A DNA stretch of 64,000 nucleotides from an uncultured Methanolobus sp. (GTDB lineage: Archaea; Halobacteriota; Methanosarcinia; Methanosarcinales; Methanosarcinaceae). This document shows positions 17,209 to 25,359 of this stretch, piece after piece (position 1 is the first letter of the stretch; each line of letters opens with the position of its first letter). Both the position numbers and the translations under genes were made by a program. Location of the stretch: positions 806,001 to 870,000 of the forward strand of contig NZ_OY762426.1 of NCBI RefSeq assembly GCF_963665675.1. The letters are read 5' to 3'. Below the pieces are notes generated by a model that saw nothing but the letters and a program-made list of their open reading frames with translations, did no database searches and was not told the origin of the DNA.

Positions 17209-17862
17209 TTAAAGCAAGGCCCTTAAATGATTTGAGTAAACCATCCACAATCCAACGATTATAAGCACAACGCCTGCCCCTTTTTTAAGTTCGATATCAT
17301 ATTCTGATATCTTACTGAGCCTGTCACCGGATAGTTTTGCAGAATAGGCAATTATCAGCATTGGGATTGCAAAGCCCATTGAATATATGATCAGAAGTCC
17401 TGCACCGTACAGCACGTTTCCTTCTAGGGCTACCAGGGTGAGTATTGATGCCAGTATTGGTCCCACGCAGGGTATCCATACTATTCCAAGTGACGCGCCA
17501 ATAATAAGTCCTCCAACGAGTCCTTTTCCCTCAGCATGAACTTTTCCAGTATATTGGGATAAAAATGAGAATACATCTTTTTGCATGAGCATTGAAATGC
17601 CCATTAGAATAATTATGAGTTCAGCAATTATCTTGATTTCACCGAGGTATGGTAAAAGATACTCGCCAAAAGCTGACGCTGCAACCCCCATCACGGTGAA
17701 AGAGAAAGTAAGTCCTGCAATTATTGCCAGGGGACGAAGTTTGCTATTTCCTGTAGAATATGCAAGAACAATAGGAAGCAATGGCAATACGCAAGGGGAG
17801 AGCACGCTCACAATGCCTGCAAAAAAAGATGCCAGTGGGGTTAACGTGCCTGCATCGACCAT
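17209..17862 (-). CDS. ccdA: CcdA/DsbD-family thiol-electron transporter
   Basis: The 217-residue protein has six membrane helices with the CcdA hallmark cysteines: VSVLSPCVLPLLPIV near residues 18-32 and WIPCVGPILASI near 128-140. CcdA passes electrons from cytoplasmic thioredoxin across the membrane to outward-facing thiol proteins, for example in cytochrome c maturation. The start is 9 bases after the stop of a membrane-tethered thioredoxin gene (17872-18345), so the two form an operon and a likely redox pair. Confidence 0.88.
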   Translation of the reverse strand: MVDAGTLTPLASFFAGIVSVLSPCVLPLLPIVLAYSTGNSKLRPLAIIAGLTFSFTVMGVAASAFGEYLLPYLGEIKIIAELIIILMGISMLMQKDVFSFLSQYTGKVHAEGKGLVGGLIIGASLGIVWIPCVGPILASILTLVALEGNVLYGAGLLIIYSMGFAIPMLIIAYSAKLSGDRLSKISEYDIELKKGAGVVLIIVGLWMVYSNHLRALL

Positions 17863-17871
17863 TTGATCAAC

Positions 17872-18345
17872 TTAATTCCTGTATTCAATTGCGTTATCCA
17901 GAGCGTTAGTAAATTTGTTTTTTGGTGTCAGGCCGAGAAATCTTACAGAAATCCTGTCTGTTGTAGTTTGGCCACCATCTCCCATGTAAACATATCCATT
18001 TTCACCGTTTTCTACAATGACAAATGAATCAGGGATAGAGGATACAGTAAAGCTTGAAGCAAGTGCTCCTGCTTTATCTGCATTTATGTACGCAACGGAT
18101 GCTTCTTCTTCATACTCCAATGAAATTTCTGCCAAAACTACTTTTTGTTCAACACAATATGAGCACCATTCAGCACCAACCTCAACGATTACCGGCCCCT
18201 TTTCAATTAAGTCATTAAGTTCCTGGGCACTTGTAACCTCCATTATCGCACTGTTTTCCATTGCTTCCTTATTGTCGCCTGTCATTCCTGCAACTATGAA
18301 GAGCACTGAAATTAAGACTATTACCGGCAGAATTAATTTATTCAT
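17872..18345 (-). CDS. Membrane-anchored thioredoxin-like protein
   Basis: The 157-residue protein has an N-terminal signal/anchor helix (residues 3-20) and a thioredoxin fold with EVGAEWCSYCVEQK (active site C-S-Y-C, about 56-69) and a SSIPDSFVI cis-Pro region. It should be an outward-facing thiol-disulfide protein re-reduced by the CcdA encoded just downstream. The C-terminal 35 residues match no known motif. A tttaaatataa promoter element lies upstream at about 18390. Confidence 0.8.
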   Translation of the reverse strand: MNKLILPVIVLISVLFIVAGMTGDNKEAMENSAIMEVTSAQELNDLIEKGPVIVEVGAEWCSYCVEQKVVLAEISLEYEEEASVAYINADKAGALASSFTVSSIPDSFVIVENGENGYVYMGDGGQTTTDRISVRFLGLTPKNKFTNALDNAIEYRN

Positions 18346-18458
18346 AATATCACATTTATCTGACTTAGATTTGTTAGCTTTTTGTCTGGCTTATATTTAA
18401 AGTATGGGGATTTATACTTTGTGCGTGGATTTGACAAAGAAACACAAAACCATTAATT

Positions 18459-19214
18459 AAAAAAAGGGTATTGGTCATAAAGCATAGCTATATAGTATGG
18501 ATGAATATATTTGTTTATGAATTGCCCAAGATGTAAAAGTTCCGATTCCACAAAGAATGGCATAGTTGGTGGACGTCAGCGTTACAGGTGCTCCGGGTGT
18601 GGATATAATTATACTGTCGAAAAGAAATCAACAGCATACCCTGAGTCTGTGAAAAAACAAGCTTTACAATTATACCTTGAAGGACTAGGATTTCGTTCAA
18701 TTGGACGTTTTCTAAATGTTAGCCATGTTACCGTGCAAAACTGGATCAAGCAATTTGGCAGTGAATTAGGGGAACTAAAAAGTCAAAAAGAGATCTCTGT
18801 CGTAGAATTAGATGAGATGCACACATACATCGGGAATAAAAAAACTACTGCTGGATCTGGATTGCTGTTGATAGAGATGGGAAAAAATTCATCGACTGCT
18901 CTTTTGGTAGTAGGGGAACAGAAACAGGCGAAAAACTCTGGGATAAGTTAAAGGAAAAAGAGATTGGAGAAGTGATGACTGATCACTGGAGAGCATATGC
19001 AGAGTTCCTTCCGAAGGAGATTCATACTCAATCAAAAGCAGAAACTTATACTGTTGAAGGGTACAACAGTATATTCAGGCATTTTCTGGCAAGGTTAAGA
19101 AGGAAGTCAAAGTGCTATACCAAGAGCATTGAAATGCTAAAGTATTCGATCATTCTTTTAATGAAATACAGAAATAACGAGATATCTATATTTAATTAAC
19201 AATGCCAAAAAAAG
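18459..19214 (+). mobile_element. IS1-family insertion element with 8-bp target duplication
   Basis: The element spans 18467-19206 (740 bases) and is flanked by a perfect 8-bp direct repeat, aaaaaaag, at 18459-18466 and 19207-19214. Its ends are imperfect inverted repeats: ggtattggtcataaag at the left and the complement ggcattgttaattaaa at the right, 16 of 22 positions matching. It encodes an IS1-type transposase split across two frames. The intact duplication indicates a fairly recent insertion next to the thioredoxin operon. Confidence 0.85.
18511..19199 (+). CDS. tnp: IS1-family transposase, two frames joined at an A7 run
   Basis: Frame 1 (18511-18951) gives a zinc ribbon (CPRCKSSD, CSGCGYN) and an HTH (RSIGRFLNVSHVTVQNWIKQF), then the start of the DDE domain (VVELDEMHTYIGNKK). 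At the A7 run at 18838-18844 a -1 shift gives NYCWIWIAVDRDGKKFIDC and continues to 19199 with the rest of the catalytic domain (MTDHWRAY, YTVEGYNS, HFLARLRRK). Unshifted, frame 1 ends out of frame at 18951. IS1 elements classically use a -1 programmed frameshift on an A-rich slippery site, so this may be functional, not a broken gene. A simple indel cannot be excluded. Confidence 0.75.
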
Positions 19215-19220
19215 AATGTA

Positions 19221-19910
19221 TTATTTATCTGGGTTTGCAAGAACCTTCCATTTAAGAAGGACCCCTTCTTCCATTCTTTCAGAATCAATGAGCTTGAGTT
19301 TCTGTATCTCTTCTTCTGTAAAACCTTCGCCATCTGTCAGGGTCGGTGCGGTCATTCCACCAATTATCAGGTTTCCGACAAAAGTATATATCTCATCCAC
19401 AAGCCCGCTGGATATCATTCCCCAGTTAAGTGTTGCTCCACCTTCTATCATCAGGCGGTCAATTCCCAGGGATTTGAGCTCAGACGTCGCTTTTATAAGA
19501 TTCACTTCTTCCTTACCTGCAACAATAATTGTCGCCTGCTCTTTCAGAAGATCTACTTTGTCCGTCGGAGCGGATTCTGAGACTATTACGATTCTTTCCC
19601 CTTTTCCTTTTTGAAATATATCCGCATCAACAGGTGTCCTTGCTTTGCTGTCAACAATAATTCTTGCAGGGTTTTCATCCTTGCCAGCTTTGGTCCTCTC
19701 TTCTCTGAGTTCGGAGGATTTCACTGTCAGACTTGGGTCATCAGCAAGCACTGTTCCGATGCCTACCATAACTGCGTCGGAACCTGCGCGCAGTTCATCC
19801 ATGCGCTCAAAATCCACCTGTCCTGAAATTCTTACCTGCTTTCTTTCCTTTGTGGACATCTTTCCGTCGGCAGACATTGCTGAATTTATAAACACAAACG
19901 GGCGTTCCAT
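19221..19910 (-). CDS. arfC: 2,5-diamino-6-(ribosylamino)-pyrimidinone 5'-phosphate reductase
   Basis: The 229-residue protein has the RibD C-terminal reductase fold: PFVFINSAMSADGKMST at the N-terminus, GSDAVMVGIGTVLADDPSLT (NADPH and substrate loop), PARIIVDSKARTP and LMIEGGATLNWGMISSGLVDE. It has no deaminase domain, which is the archaeal arrangement. It reduces the ribosyl chain in the riboflavin and F420/deazaflavin (FO) precursor pathway. I chose the ATG at 19910; GTG at 19919 is an alternative. It lies directly after the IS1 element's right target duplication, its 3' end seven bases away. Confidence 0.88.
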   Translation of the reverse strand: MERPFVFINSAMSADGKMSTKERKQVRISGQVDFERMDELRAGSDAVMVGIGTVLADDPSLTVKSSELREERTKAGKDENPARIIVDSKARTPVDADIFQKGKGERIVIVSESAPTDKVDLLKEQATIIVAGKEEVNLIKATSELKSLGIDRLMIEGGATLNWGMISSGLVDEIYTFVGNLIIGGMTAPTLTDGEGFTEEEIQKLKLIDSERMEEGVLLKWKVLANPDK

Positions 19911-19960
19911 TGGAATCACTATTAAAAAAAGATTGATTGGGTATTGCTACCCATAAATGA

Positions 19961-20812
19961 TTAGTTTTCAGCAATCGCTTTCATGAGATTGCGGTCACGC
20001 AGGAGTCCCAGGAATATCTGGTTTGCATTGACGATTGGGACCTGATCTATCTTGTTCCTCTTCATCTTCAGTGCACACTCGCTGACACCAGATATATATG
20101 CAGCCTTAACAAGGTCAGTAACCATTACGTCCTTTACTGGTATGTCCGGAACCTTGACTCTTGAAACGCTGTAGTAGATGCTCATGGTATCTCTCATGGA
20201 TTCCCATGTCCACTCATCATCGTCTGATCCATTGGACATATCTGACATTTCCACGGAATCCTCAATTACACTGGCACTTATGACATCACGGTCTGTGATT
20301 ATTCCTACGACTTCGAGATTGCTGTCTATTACCGGAGCAGCTTTTGCTTTTGCAAGCTCCATTACTCTTGCAGCAACGTTCAGAGGCGTATCAGTCCATA
20401 TTGGTACAACAGTAGTATTCATATATTGTCCCACATGGTCCGTTATGTCAAGTTCTGCGATAGATGCGACGATATCGGCAACGGATATTATGCCTACAAG
20501 TTTTTCATCCTTTACAACCGGGAGCCTTCGGATATTGTGGTCCAGAAGAACTTTTGCAGCACTGGTGATGCTTTTATCAGGGTCTATAGTTAAAGGGTCA
20601 CGGGTCATTAAAAGTGCAAGTTGTTCTTCTTCCGGATTTCTCAAGAGGTTCGCTCTGCTTACGATTCCCACAAGTTTCCCGTCTTTGAGTACGGGTACGC
20701 CTGATACTCTTTTTTCTTTAAGGAGAGTGTGAACTTCATCTCTTGAGCCTGGAAGAGTTGCATATGCAACTTCTGTTCTCATTATATCAGAGATTTTGAT
20801 GTTTTTTGGCAT
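19961..20812 (-). CDS. Four-CBS-domain protein
   Basis: The 283-residue cytoplasmic protein consists of four CBS repeats (about residues 6-60, 65-120, 127-180, 222-280), each with the V-x-x-x-P-V-x-x-x-x-x-x-G-I/L-x-x-x-x-D/R pattern (RVSGVPVLKDGKLVGIVS, RRLPVVKDEKLVGIISVAD, and so on). CBS pairs bind adenosyl nucleotides such as AMP, ATP or SAM. No catalytic domain is attached. An acidic insertion (SNGSDDDEWTW) separates the third and fourth repeats. It lies 11 bases after the universal stress protein gene and is probably co-transcribed, suggesting energy or stress sensing. Confidence 0.85.
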   Translation of the reverse strand: MPKNIKISDIMRTEVAYATLPGSRDEVHTLLKEKRVSGVPVLKDGKLVGIVSRANLLRNPEEEQLALLMTRDPLTIDPDKSITSAAKVLLDHNIRRLPVVKDEKLVGIISVADIVASIAELDITDHVGQYMNTTVVPIWTDTPLNVAARVMELAKAKAAPVIDSNLEVVGIITDRDVISASVIEDSVEMSDMSNGSDDDEWTWESMRDTMSIYYSVSRVKVPDIPVKDVMVTDLVKAAYISGVSECALKMKRNKIDQVPIVNANQIFLGLLRDRNLMKAIAEN

Positions 20813-20823
20813 AGCGAAACTCC

Positions 20824-21282
20824 TTACTCTTCCTTCTCGGAGTCACCTCGTACGACAAGTACGGGTACCTTTGAGTTTCTTGTTACCTTTTCAGCGACAC
20901 TTCCAAGCAGGAACCTGTCAAATCCTGTCTTTCCAAGGGTTCCCATTATAATAAGGTCAATGTTGTTATTATCTGCAAATTCGATGATCTCATGACTTGG
21001 ATTTCCTTCAAGGACTACAGTTTCAACTGTCACTCCTTCTTTCTGTGCCAGTTCTTCAACTGATTCAGTAGCTCCGTTAGCCTCCTTCTCAAGAAGTTCA
21101 TACATCATTTCCCACCCGGCATCCATGGGTATTGATGCAAAAGCCGCAGTATCAACAACATATCCTGCATATAGCTTCGCACCACTCATTTTAGCGAGTT
21201 CGATGCTATGCACAACTGCTCTCTGGTTTTGTCTGGATCCATCGGTCGCAATAAATATATTTTTATACAGAGTACTTGTCAT
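20824..21282 (-). CDS. Universal stress protein (UspA family)
   Basis: The 152-residue protein has the Usp fold with the ATP-binding signature G-2x-G-9x-G-S as GTLGKTGFDRFLLGSVAEKV near residues 116-135, and the opening IFIATDGSRQNQRAV. This is the ATP-binding Usp class. Its product is cytoplasmic and the gene heads a probable two-gene unit with the CBS protein. The role is a stress or energy response inferred from the family. Confidence 0.9.
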   Translation of the reverse strand: MTSTLYKNIFIATDGSRQNQRAVVHSIELAKMSGAKLYAGYVVDTAAFASIPMDAGWEMMYELLEKEANGATESVEELAQKEGVTVETVVLEGNPSHEIIEFADNNNIDLIIMGTLGKTGFDRFLLGSVAEKVTRNSKVPVLVVRGDSEKEE

Positions 21283-21311
21283 TGTCCCTCTCCTTTGTGA
21301 ATATATCCCTG

Positions 21312-22418
21312 TTATATCATTACTGATAGTATATCATCGGGCCGCGCTCTTCTTACAATCCCACTAACGGTTTCCCTGATACCCGTGAGATTGTTCGAAC
21401 TCCCGTTAATAATCATTATTTTTGCTTTGTTCCCTTCCAGGATAGAACCGGTATTCTCAAGTCCTAATATTGTTGCTCCCATAAGCGTACACATCATAAA
21501 TACTTGTCTGTCATCTATGCCAAAAATTTTAGATAATATTTCCATTTCCGAGAACATACTAGCCGAATTCAGCATAACATTATCGGTCCCTATAGCTACT
21601 TTTATGCCATTATCAAGCATTTTCGTTATAGGTGCCATCCCCACACCTGTGATAAAATTTGATCGCGGACAGACGACTATGGGTATATCGTTTTCTGCAA
21701 CTCTTTTTAGGTCATATTCTTCTGCATGTGTCATGTGTACAAGTATGTCAGGATCCAGCGAGAGTGCCTTATCTATATCACTTCGATTACTTTCCCCGGA
21801 GTGTATCGCAAACGTTGCACCGTGCGTTAATGCCTGCTCCCTTGCAGTCTCCAGGATATCTATCTCCACATCACTGGCGCCGCTCATTCCAAGTCCGTCA
21901 GCTGTTGCCAGGAGTTCGCCAAGCTCGGAGACGAGTTTGTCCGAATCTCCCGTGTTCAATGGCCTGGCAAATATTTTTCCCTCTATATCTGATGAGCTGA
22001 GGGCTTCTTTCAGGGCATTGACTCCATTGATTCCTCCTTCCCTGAAATCTGCAAAAGCACATGTGCCTGTATAGTTCATGTCGCATATCGCGTATTCCAT
22101 AGATTCAACTATTTCATTATGTGCTGTGCTGTTTAATATGCGGTGTTTAAGACCATCAGGCGGTTTTACAAGCTGTTCAAGGTCTCTCTCTACGTAGTTT
22201 CCGACGCTTTTACCAAGAACGGGATCTTTGCAGACGGAGTCGCCTATGTGTGTGTGTGCATTTACAAAACAGGGGGCAATGATTACCTGTGAATCGGTTT
22301 TTTTCTCATGCACTTCCTTAATGATGCCTTCCTCTACGACGATATAACCCTCGATGACCTCTGCTTCAGGTCCGTATATTATTTTACCGGATATTGTTTG
22401 TTCCCATGACATGAACAT
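21312..22418 (-). CDS. Amidohydrolase-family metal-dependent hydrolase
   Basis: The 368-residue protein has the amidohydrolase metal ligands in order: CFVNAHTHIGDS (H-x-H) near residues 50-60, FAIHSGE near 200, VHMTHAEE near 230 and VAIGTDNVML with the catalytic Asp near 288. An N-terminal beta-sandwich (ISGKIIYGPEAEVIEG) matches the deaminase-like subclass related to MtaD and TrzA. A likely reaction is deamination of a purine or similar amine, but the substrate cannot be read. An in-frame ATG at 22412 is an equally good start. A cttataaag box 20-25 bases upstream suggests a leaderless message. Confidence 0.75.
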   Translation of the reverse strand: MFMSWEQTISGKIIYGPEAEVIEGYIVVEEGIIKEVHEKKTDSQVIIAPCFVNAHTHIGDSVCKDPVLGKSVGNYVERDLEQLVKPPDGLKHRILNSTAHNEIVESMEYAICDMNYTGTCAFADFREGGINGVNALKEALSSSDIEGKIFARPLNTGDSDKLVSELGELLATADGLGMSGASDVEIDILETAREQALTHGATFAIHSGESNRSDIDKALSLDPDILVHMTHAEEYDLKRVAENDIPIVVCPRSNFITGVGMAPITKMLDNGIKVAIGTDNVMLNSASMFSEMEILSKIFGIDDRQVFMMCTLMGATILGLENTGSILEGNKAKIMIINGSSNNLTGIRETVSGIVRRARPDDILSVMI

Positions 22419-22496
22419 TCATTAATGACTTTAATCCTTTATAAGCACTTATCAGACATGAACTCTTTTCAGACAACTATTCCTAAGACGTCATCT

Positions 22497-22502
22497 TTAT
22501 AT
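22497..22502 (+). promoter_or_regulatory. TATA-like box before the structured RNA
   Basis: tttatat (22496-22502) precedes the putative RNA by about 25 bases, a usual spacing between an archaeal TATA box and its start site at about 22525. Confidence 0.4.
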
Positions 22503-22524
22503 GTCTCACCTGTAGTAACTAAGT

Positions 22525-22727
22525 ACGCGTATTGTTAGGTCCTTGCATGAGAGCATGGCAGAGCCTATCTGTGATTGTACAGACAACCTCAATACGTGAC
22601 ACCGGATAGTGCAATAAAGCCTGTCACGAGGGAAACCGGGAAGGACAGCGGAAAATCCAATAGGGTGATCTCCCGGAGTTAGTGCGCCAGACGACAGCAT
22701 TATCCTTCTTTTCATTCAGATAGGCTA
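22525..22727 (+). ncRNA. Putative structured RNA between divergent genes
   Basis: No protein is supported here, but complementary segments are dense. cgtattg (22528-22534) pairs with caatacg (22590-22596), extended by aggt/acct. Inside are hairpins tgcatg/catggca (22544-22560) and tctgt/acaga (22568-22583). Next come gtgaca/tgtcac (22596-22601 with 22622-22627) and ccggga/tcccgg (22636-22641 with 22671-22676). A GAAA loop sits in gaggGAAAccg. agcctatctg (22562-22571) can also pair perfectly with cagataggct (22718-22727), excluding the tctgt hairpin. It could be a stand-alone RNA or a leader of the DUF167 gene. It does not match a family I can name with confidence. Confidence 0.45.
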
Positions 22728-22762
22728 CGTCCGATTAATTGTTATCTGGAGAATACGGCACA

Positions 22763-23089
22763 ATGTCTTTTGAGGATGCTTTAAAAAAAGTGGATTCCGG
22801 GGTTATTATTGATATTGAGGTTACACCTGGATCAAAGGTCCTCTGTGTGCCAGGTGGCTATAATCTCTGGAGAAAACGCATTGAAGTACGTTTGTCTCAG
22901 AGTGCTCAAAAAGGAAAAGCCAATGAACAGCTTATCTCTGCTCTTGCAGACCTGTTCGGACTGCACAGTTCTGATATCTCTTTTGTAAGTGGGATGCATA
23001 ATTCAAAAAAATCGCTTCTTTTGCGGGACGCTGACTATTCCGGCATTACTGCAATTCTCAGGGACAAACTGCCAGGTGATACTGTTTAA
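22763..23089 (+). CDS. DUF167/YggU family protein
   Basis: The 108-residue protein has the DUF167 pattern: IDIEVTPGSKVLCVPGGYN at the N-terminus, RIEVRLSQSAQKGKANEQLI in the middle (conserved KGKAN) and a GLHSSDISFVSGMHNSKK segment near the C-terminus, as in YggU. Its molecular function is unknown; the fold suggests nucleic-acid or ribosome association. I chose the ATG at 22763 because ggaga lies about 10 bases upstream, and the family starts near this Met. The putative structured RNA lies directly upstream and may be its leader. Confidence 0.85.
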   Translation: MSFEDALKKVDSGVIIDIEVTPGSKVLCVPGGYNLWRKRIEVRLSQSAQKGKANEQLISALADLFGLHSSDISFVSGMHNSKKSLLLRDADYSGITAILRDKLPGDTV

Positions 23090-23189
23090 TGCTTACATCC
23101 TGTTTTAGTTTTATTGGCCTGAATACTTTCACCTTGCTTACTTTCTTTTAATATATGCAAATGACAATCTAGTATCTGAGGTGAAATAC

Positions 23190-23270
23190 ATGGATGAATA
23201 TTTCGAAAACCTGGTAGAAAGGGCATACTACTATGAACAGTTTGATCAATTCGTTCGCTATTACAAGTGA
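23190..23270 (+). CDS. Small ORF, 26-residue acidic/aromatic peptide
   Basis: The frame runs ATG to TGA and encodes a peptide beginning MDEYFENLVERAYYYEQ and ending VRYYK. It has six Tyr and three Phe, many Glu/Asp and no signal peptide, so it could be one amphipathic helix. gaggtg lies six bases before the ATG, a TATA-like tttaatata about 40 bases before, and a 10-bp hairpin 12 bases after the stop. The full set of signals makes it more convincing than a chance ORF. I recognise no family. Confidence 0.5.
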   Translation: MDEYFENLVERAYYYEQFDQFVRYYK

Positions 23271-23281
23271 GTTTATCATGC

Positions 23282-23336
23282 CCTGTCGCAACGATTCCCT
23301 CCCAATCCCAAAATACTTGCTTTCGATTGCGACAGG
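23282..23336 (+). terminator. Hairpin terminator after the small ORF
   Basis: cctgtcgcaa (23282-23291) and ttgcgacagg (23327-23336) form a perfect 10-bp stem. Downstream sequence to about 23395 is T-rich with several T-runs. Confidence 0.55.
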
Positions 23337-23467
23337 TCTTTACTTGTAATCCTATCTCTTTTCTATGTCTGTTTTGTTTTCTGTTTTTCAAAGGTCATTC
23401 TTTAATCAAATGAAATGTAATTCTTAGTTCTATTTGAAATTAACAGCTTAAATTTCGGATACTAATC

Positions 23468-23935
23468 ATGAGATCAAGAAGACCTGATTCAAATAAGCAG
23501 TTAAAAGCTCCTTTGATGGTATATGAAAAAAGAATGGAGCAAATGGACAAATTGCTGGACGAACTGCAGGATTTTGTCAACAAGGGATCAATTATTGTCG
23601 TGGAGGGAAAAAGGGATGTAATTGCATTAAAGTCCCTTGGGATTTGCGGTGAATTCCAACTGGCTACTCACCATTCACTTGTTAATTTTAGTGAAGATCT
23701 CTCAAAGACCGGAAAGCAAGTAGTGATTCTCACTGACTGGGATCGCAGAGGTAACATACTTGCCGACAAGCTCGTGAAAAATCTGCAATCACTTGGCAGT
23801 AATCCGGATACAAGGATTCGAGATCTGATTATTTCTCTGGTTCAGAAAGAAATCAAGGATATTGAAAGCCTGCCTGGTTATGTAGAAAAGTTAAGAGAGA
23901 TAACCAAAGGTACAGATATGATGGATACTCTTTAA
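23468..23935 (+). CDS. Archaeal Toprim-domain protein (UPF0292 type)
   Basis: The 155-residue protein has a Toprim core: IIVVEGKRDVIALKSLGI (catalytic Glu in VEGKRD, about 40-46) and VILTDWDRRGN with the D-x-D metal pair (about 91-101). An N-terminal helix of about 35 residues precedes it. Stand-alone Toprim proteins of this archaeal family are related to RNase M5 and topoisomerase/primase catalytic cores, and probably act on nucleic acids; the function is unproven. It begins in the T-rich tract after the small ORF. Confidence 0.8.
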   Translation: MRSRRPDSNKQLKAPLMVYEKRMEQMDKLLDELQDFVNKGSIIVVEGKRDVIALKSLGICGEFQLATHHSLVNFSEDLSKTGKQVVILTDWDRRGNILADKLVKNLQSLGSNPDTRIRDLIISLVQKEIKDIESLPGYVEKLREITKGTDMMDTL

Positions 23936-23949
23936 GACCAGTTTCACTT

Positions 23950-24363
23950 TTAGTGATGCTGGGGTTCAAAACTACGCTCAAATTCCGGATATAGTTCAGA
24001 CTTGTCCATGAGTTCATCATAAACTTCATGCCTTGGACTGACTATAACTACATGGGCAGGAGGGTGTATTTTTCTTAATTTACTAATTGCAGCACCCGCA
24101 TTGTTGTCAAGTTCCACCAGTGCAGCAGAATTACATCTTGCTTTTAGTGGCACGCCTGCAACGCTGACCAGTAAATTATCTGCATAAACCGGCTCGATAC
24201 GCTTTGGTTTTGATACGAACCTCATTCTCCCGTAATGTTCAAGGTCATGTAATGCAACATTTACTTTATCTGCATTGTCACCCCGAATTACAGCAAAAGA
24301 TTTAACTCCAATCCCCATTCCAGAAAATCCCCTTGTGTAATTTTTTTCATATGTTTCTCTCAT
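23950..24363 (-). CDS. Conserved archaeal protein, DUF356-like
   Basis: The 137-residue protein contains SFAVIRGDNADKVNVALHDLEHYGRM, a PKRIEPVYADNLLVSV segment and LRKIHPPAHVVIVSPRHEVY, with an HPPAHV core that I recall from archaeal DUF356. It has no signal peptide or membrane helix, and no function is known. An internal methionine at residue 16 is a possible alternative start. It is convergent with the Toprim gene. Confidence 0.55.
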   Translation of the reverse strand: MRETYEKNYTRGFSGMGIGVKSFAVIRGDNADKVNVALHDLEHYGRMRFVSKPKRIEPVYADNLLVSVAGVPLKARCNSAALVELDNNAGAAISKLRKIHPPAHVVIVSPRHEVYDELMDKSELYPEFERSFEPQHH

Positions 24364-24474
24364 TGTTTGCGTTTTTTAGGCTCCCGCACCTAATATGCCT
24401 GGATTTCCTAGCTTAGATATAATTAAAACTTTTTACAGTAATAAACCTTTCTATTCTAGAAAATACATGACTAA

Positions 24475-24499
24475 AACAATAATGGAGATTATTATTGTT
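24475..24499 (-). terminator. Hairpin after proC
   Basis: aacaataat (24475-24483) pairs with attattgtt (24491-24499), a perfect 9-bp stem that is AT-rich. Reading from proC it is followed by tttt, as expected for termination. Confidence 0.4.
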
Positions 24500-24517
24500 A
24501 TTATTTTCCGGTATTTA

Positions 24518-25333
24518 TTATTTTCCAAGTTCCTTTGAACGATTGGATGATTCAATTACAGCCTGCATAAAGGCAGACCTTATGCCATATTCTTCCAGAA
24601 CTTTAATTCCCCTGATAGTTGTTCCTGCAGGAGATGTTACCATGTCCTTCAGTTCCCCCGGATGTGTTTCAGTCTCAAGTGCCATTTTTGCAGCACCTAA
24701 TACTGTCTGAGCTGCAAGCACAAGTGCACTTTTTCTGTCAAGTCCCTCATACACAGCACCATCTGCCATTGCTTCAATAACGGGGAATATGTATGCAGGT
24801 CCGCTTCCTGAAAGTCCGGTTACTGCATCCATGAGATTTTCAGGAACCTGAATGGCACTTCCAACCGCACCAAGTATTGTAAGAGCATCCTCTGCATCTT
24901 CTTTTGATGCATTGGTTCCCTGAGTGATAGCAGAAGCAGCTTCAGCAACAGTTGCAGCAATATTTGGCATCACTCTTATGACTCTGGTCCCTTCATTGAA
25001 CTCTTTTTCAATGTCTGCAAGTTTAACACCTGCTGCAATGGAAATTACCAGTTTGTCAGAGTTAATGTCATCCTTTATGCCTGCAAGTACTTTCTTCAGA
25101 ATCTGTGGCTTTACTGCAAGCACAATAATGTCTGAATTATTTACAGTAGCTGCATTGTCTGTAGATACATTAACTCCCACATTCTGCTTGAGTTCATCAA
25201 GGGATGGCTCGTAGAGATCACTTGCATATACATTGGATGGGGAAAAAAGCCCTGCATTGCAGATTCCTTTAATTAATGCACTGCCCATTTTTCCTGTTCC
25301 TATAAATCCCAGTTTTTTACCTTCCAGACTCAT
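24518..25333 (-). CDS. proC: Pyrroline-5-carboxylate reductase
   Basis: The 271-residue enzyme reduces pyrroline-5-carboxylate to proline with NAD(P)H. It has the N-terminal Rossmann motif GFIGTGKMGSALIKG (about residues 9-23), the conserved VIRVMPNIAATVAEAASAIT segment, and the C-terminal signature PGELKDMVTSPAGTTIRGIK. The length is standard. It lies 27 bases downstream of the MBF1 gene on the same strand, although their functions are unrelated. Confidence 0.93.
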   Translation of the reverse strand: MSLEGKKLGFIGTGKMGSALIKGICNAGLFSPSNVYASDLYEPSLDELKQNVGVNVSTDNAATVNNSDIIVLAVKPQILKKVLAGIKDDINSDKLVISIAAGVKLADIEKEFNEGTRVIRVMPNIAATVAEAASAITQGTNASKEDAEDALTILGAVGSAIQVPENLMDAVTGLSGSGPAYIFPVIEAMADGAVYEGLDRKSALVLAAQTVLGAAKMALETETHPGELKDMVTSPAGTTIRGIKVLEEYGIRSAFMQAVIESSNRSKELGK

Positions 25334-25359
25334 TTTATCACTTTGATAATTCTCATTGT

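Larger units (their letters stand above)
23090..23467. other. Intergenic region holding a small transcription unit
   Basis: It contains a TATA-like tttaatata (about 23147-23155), a 26-codon ORF with a gaggtg site and a strong hairpin terminator (separate entries). The remaining ~120 bases are T- and A-rich and should hold the promoter of the Toprim gene. Confidence 0.55.

Noticed and set aside
22506..22715. 69-codon minus-strand ORF over the structured RNA region
   Set aside because: It has no ribosome site or recognisable family, and the base pairing in the region explains the open frame better.
22604..22720. Resemblance of parts of the RNA to RNase P or SRP RNA (agtgcaata, ccaataggg, gacgacag)
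   Set aside because: The RNase P gaggaaagtcc core and the SRP helix 8 motif are absent, so I do not claim either identity.
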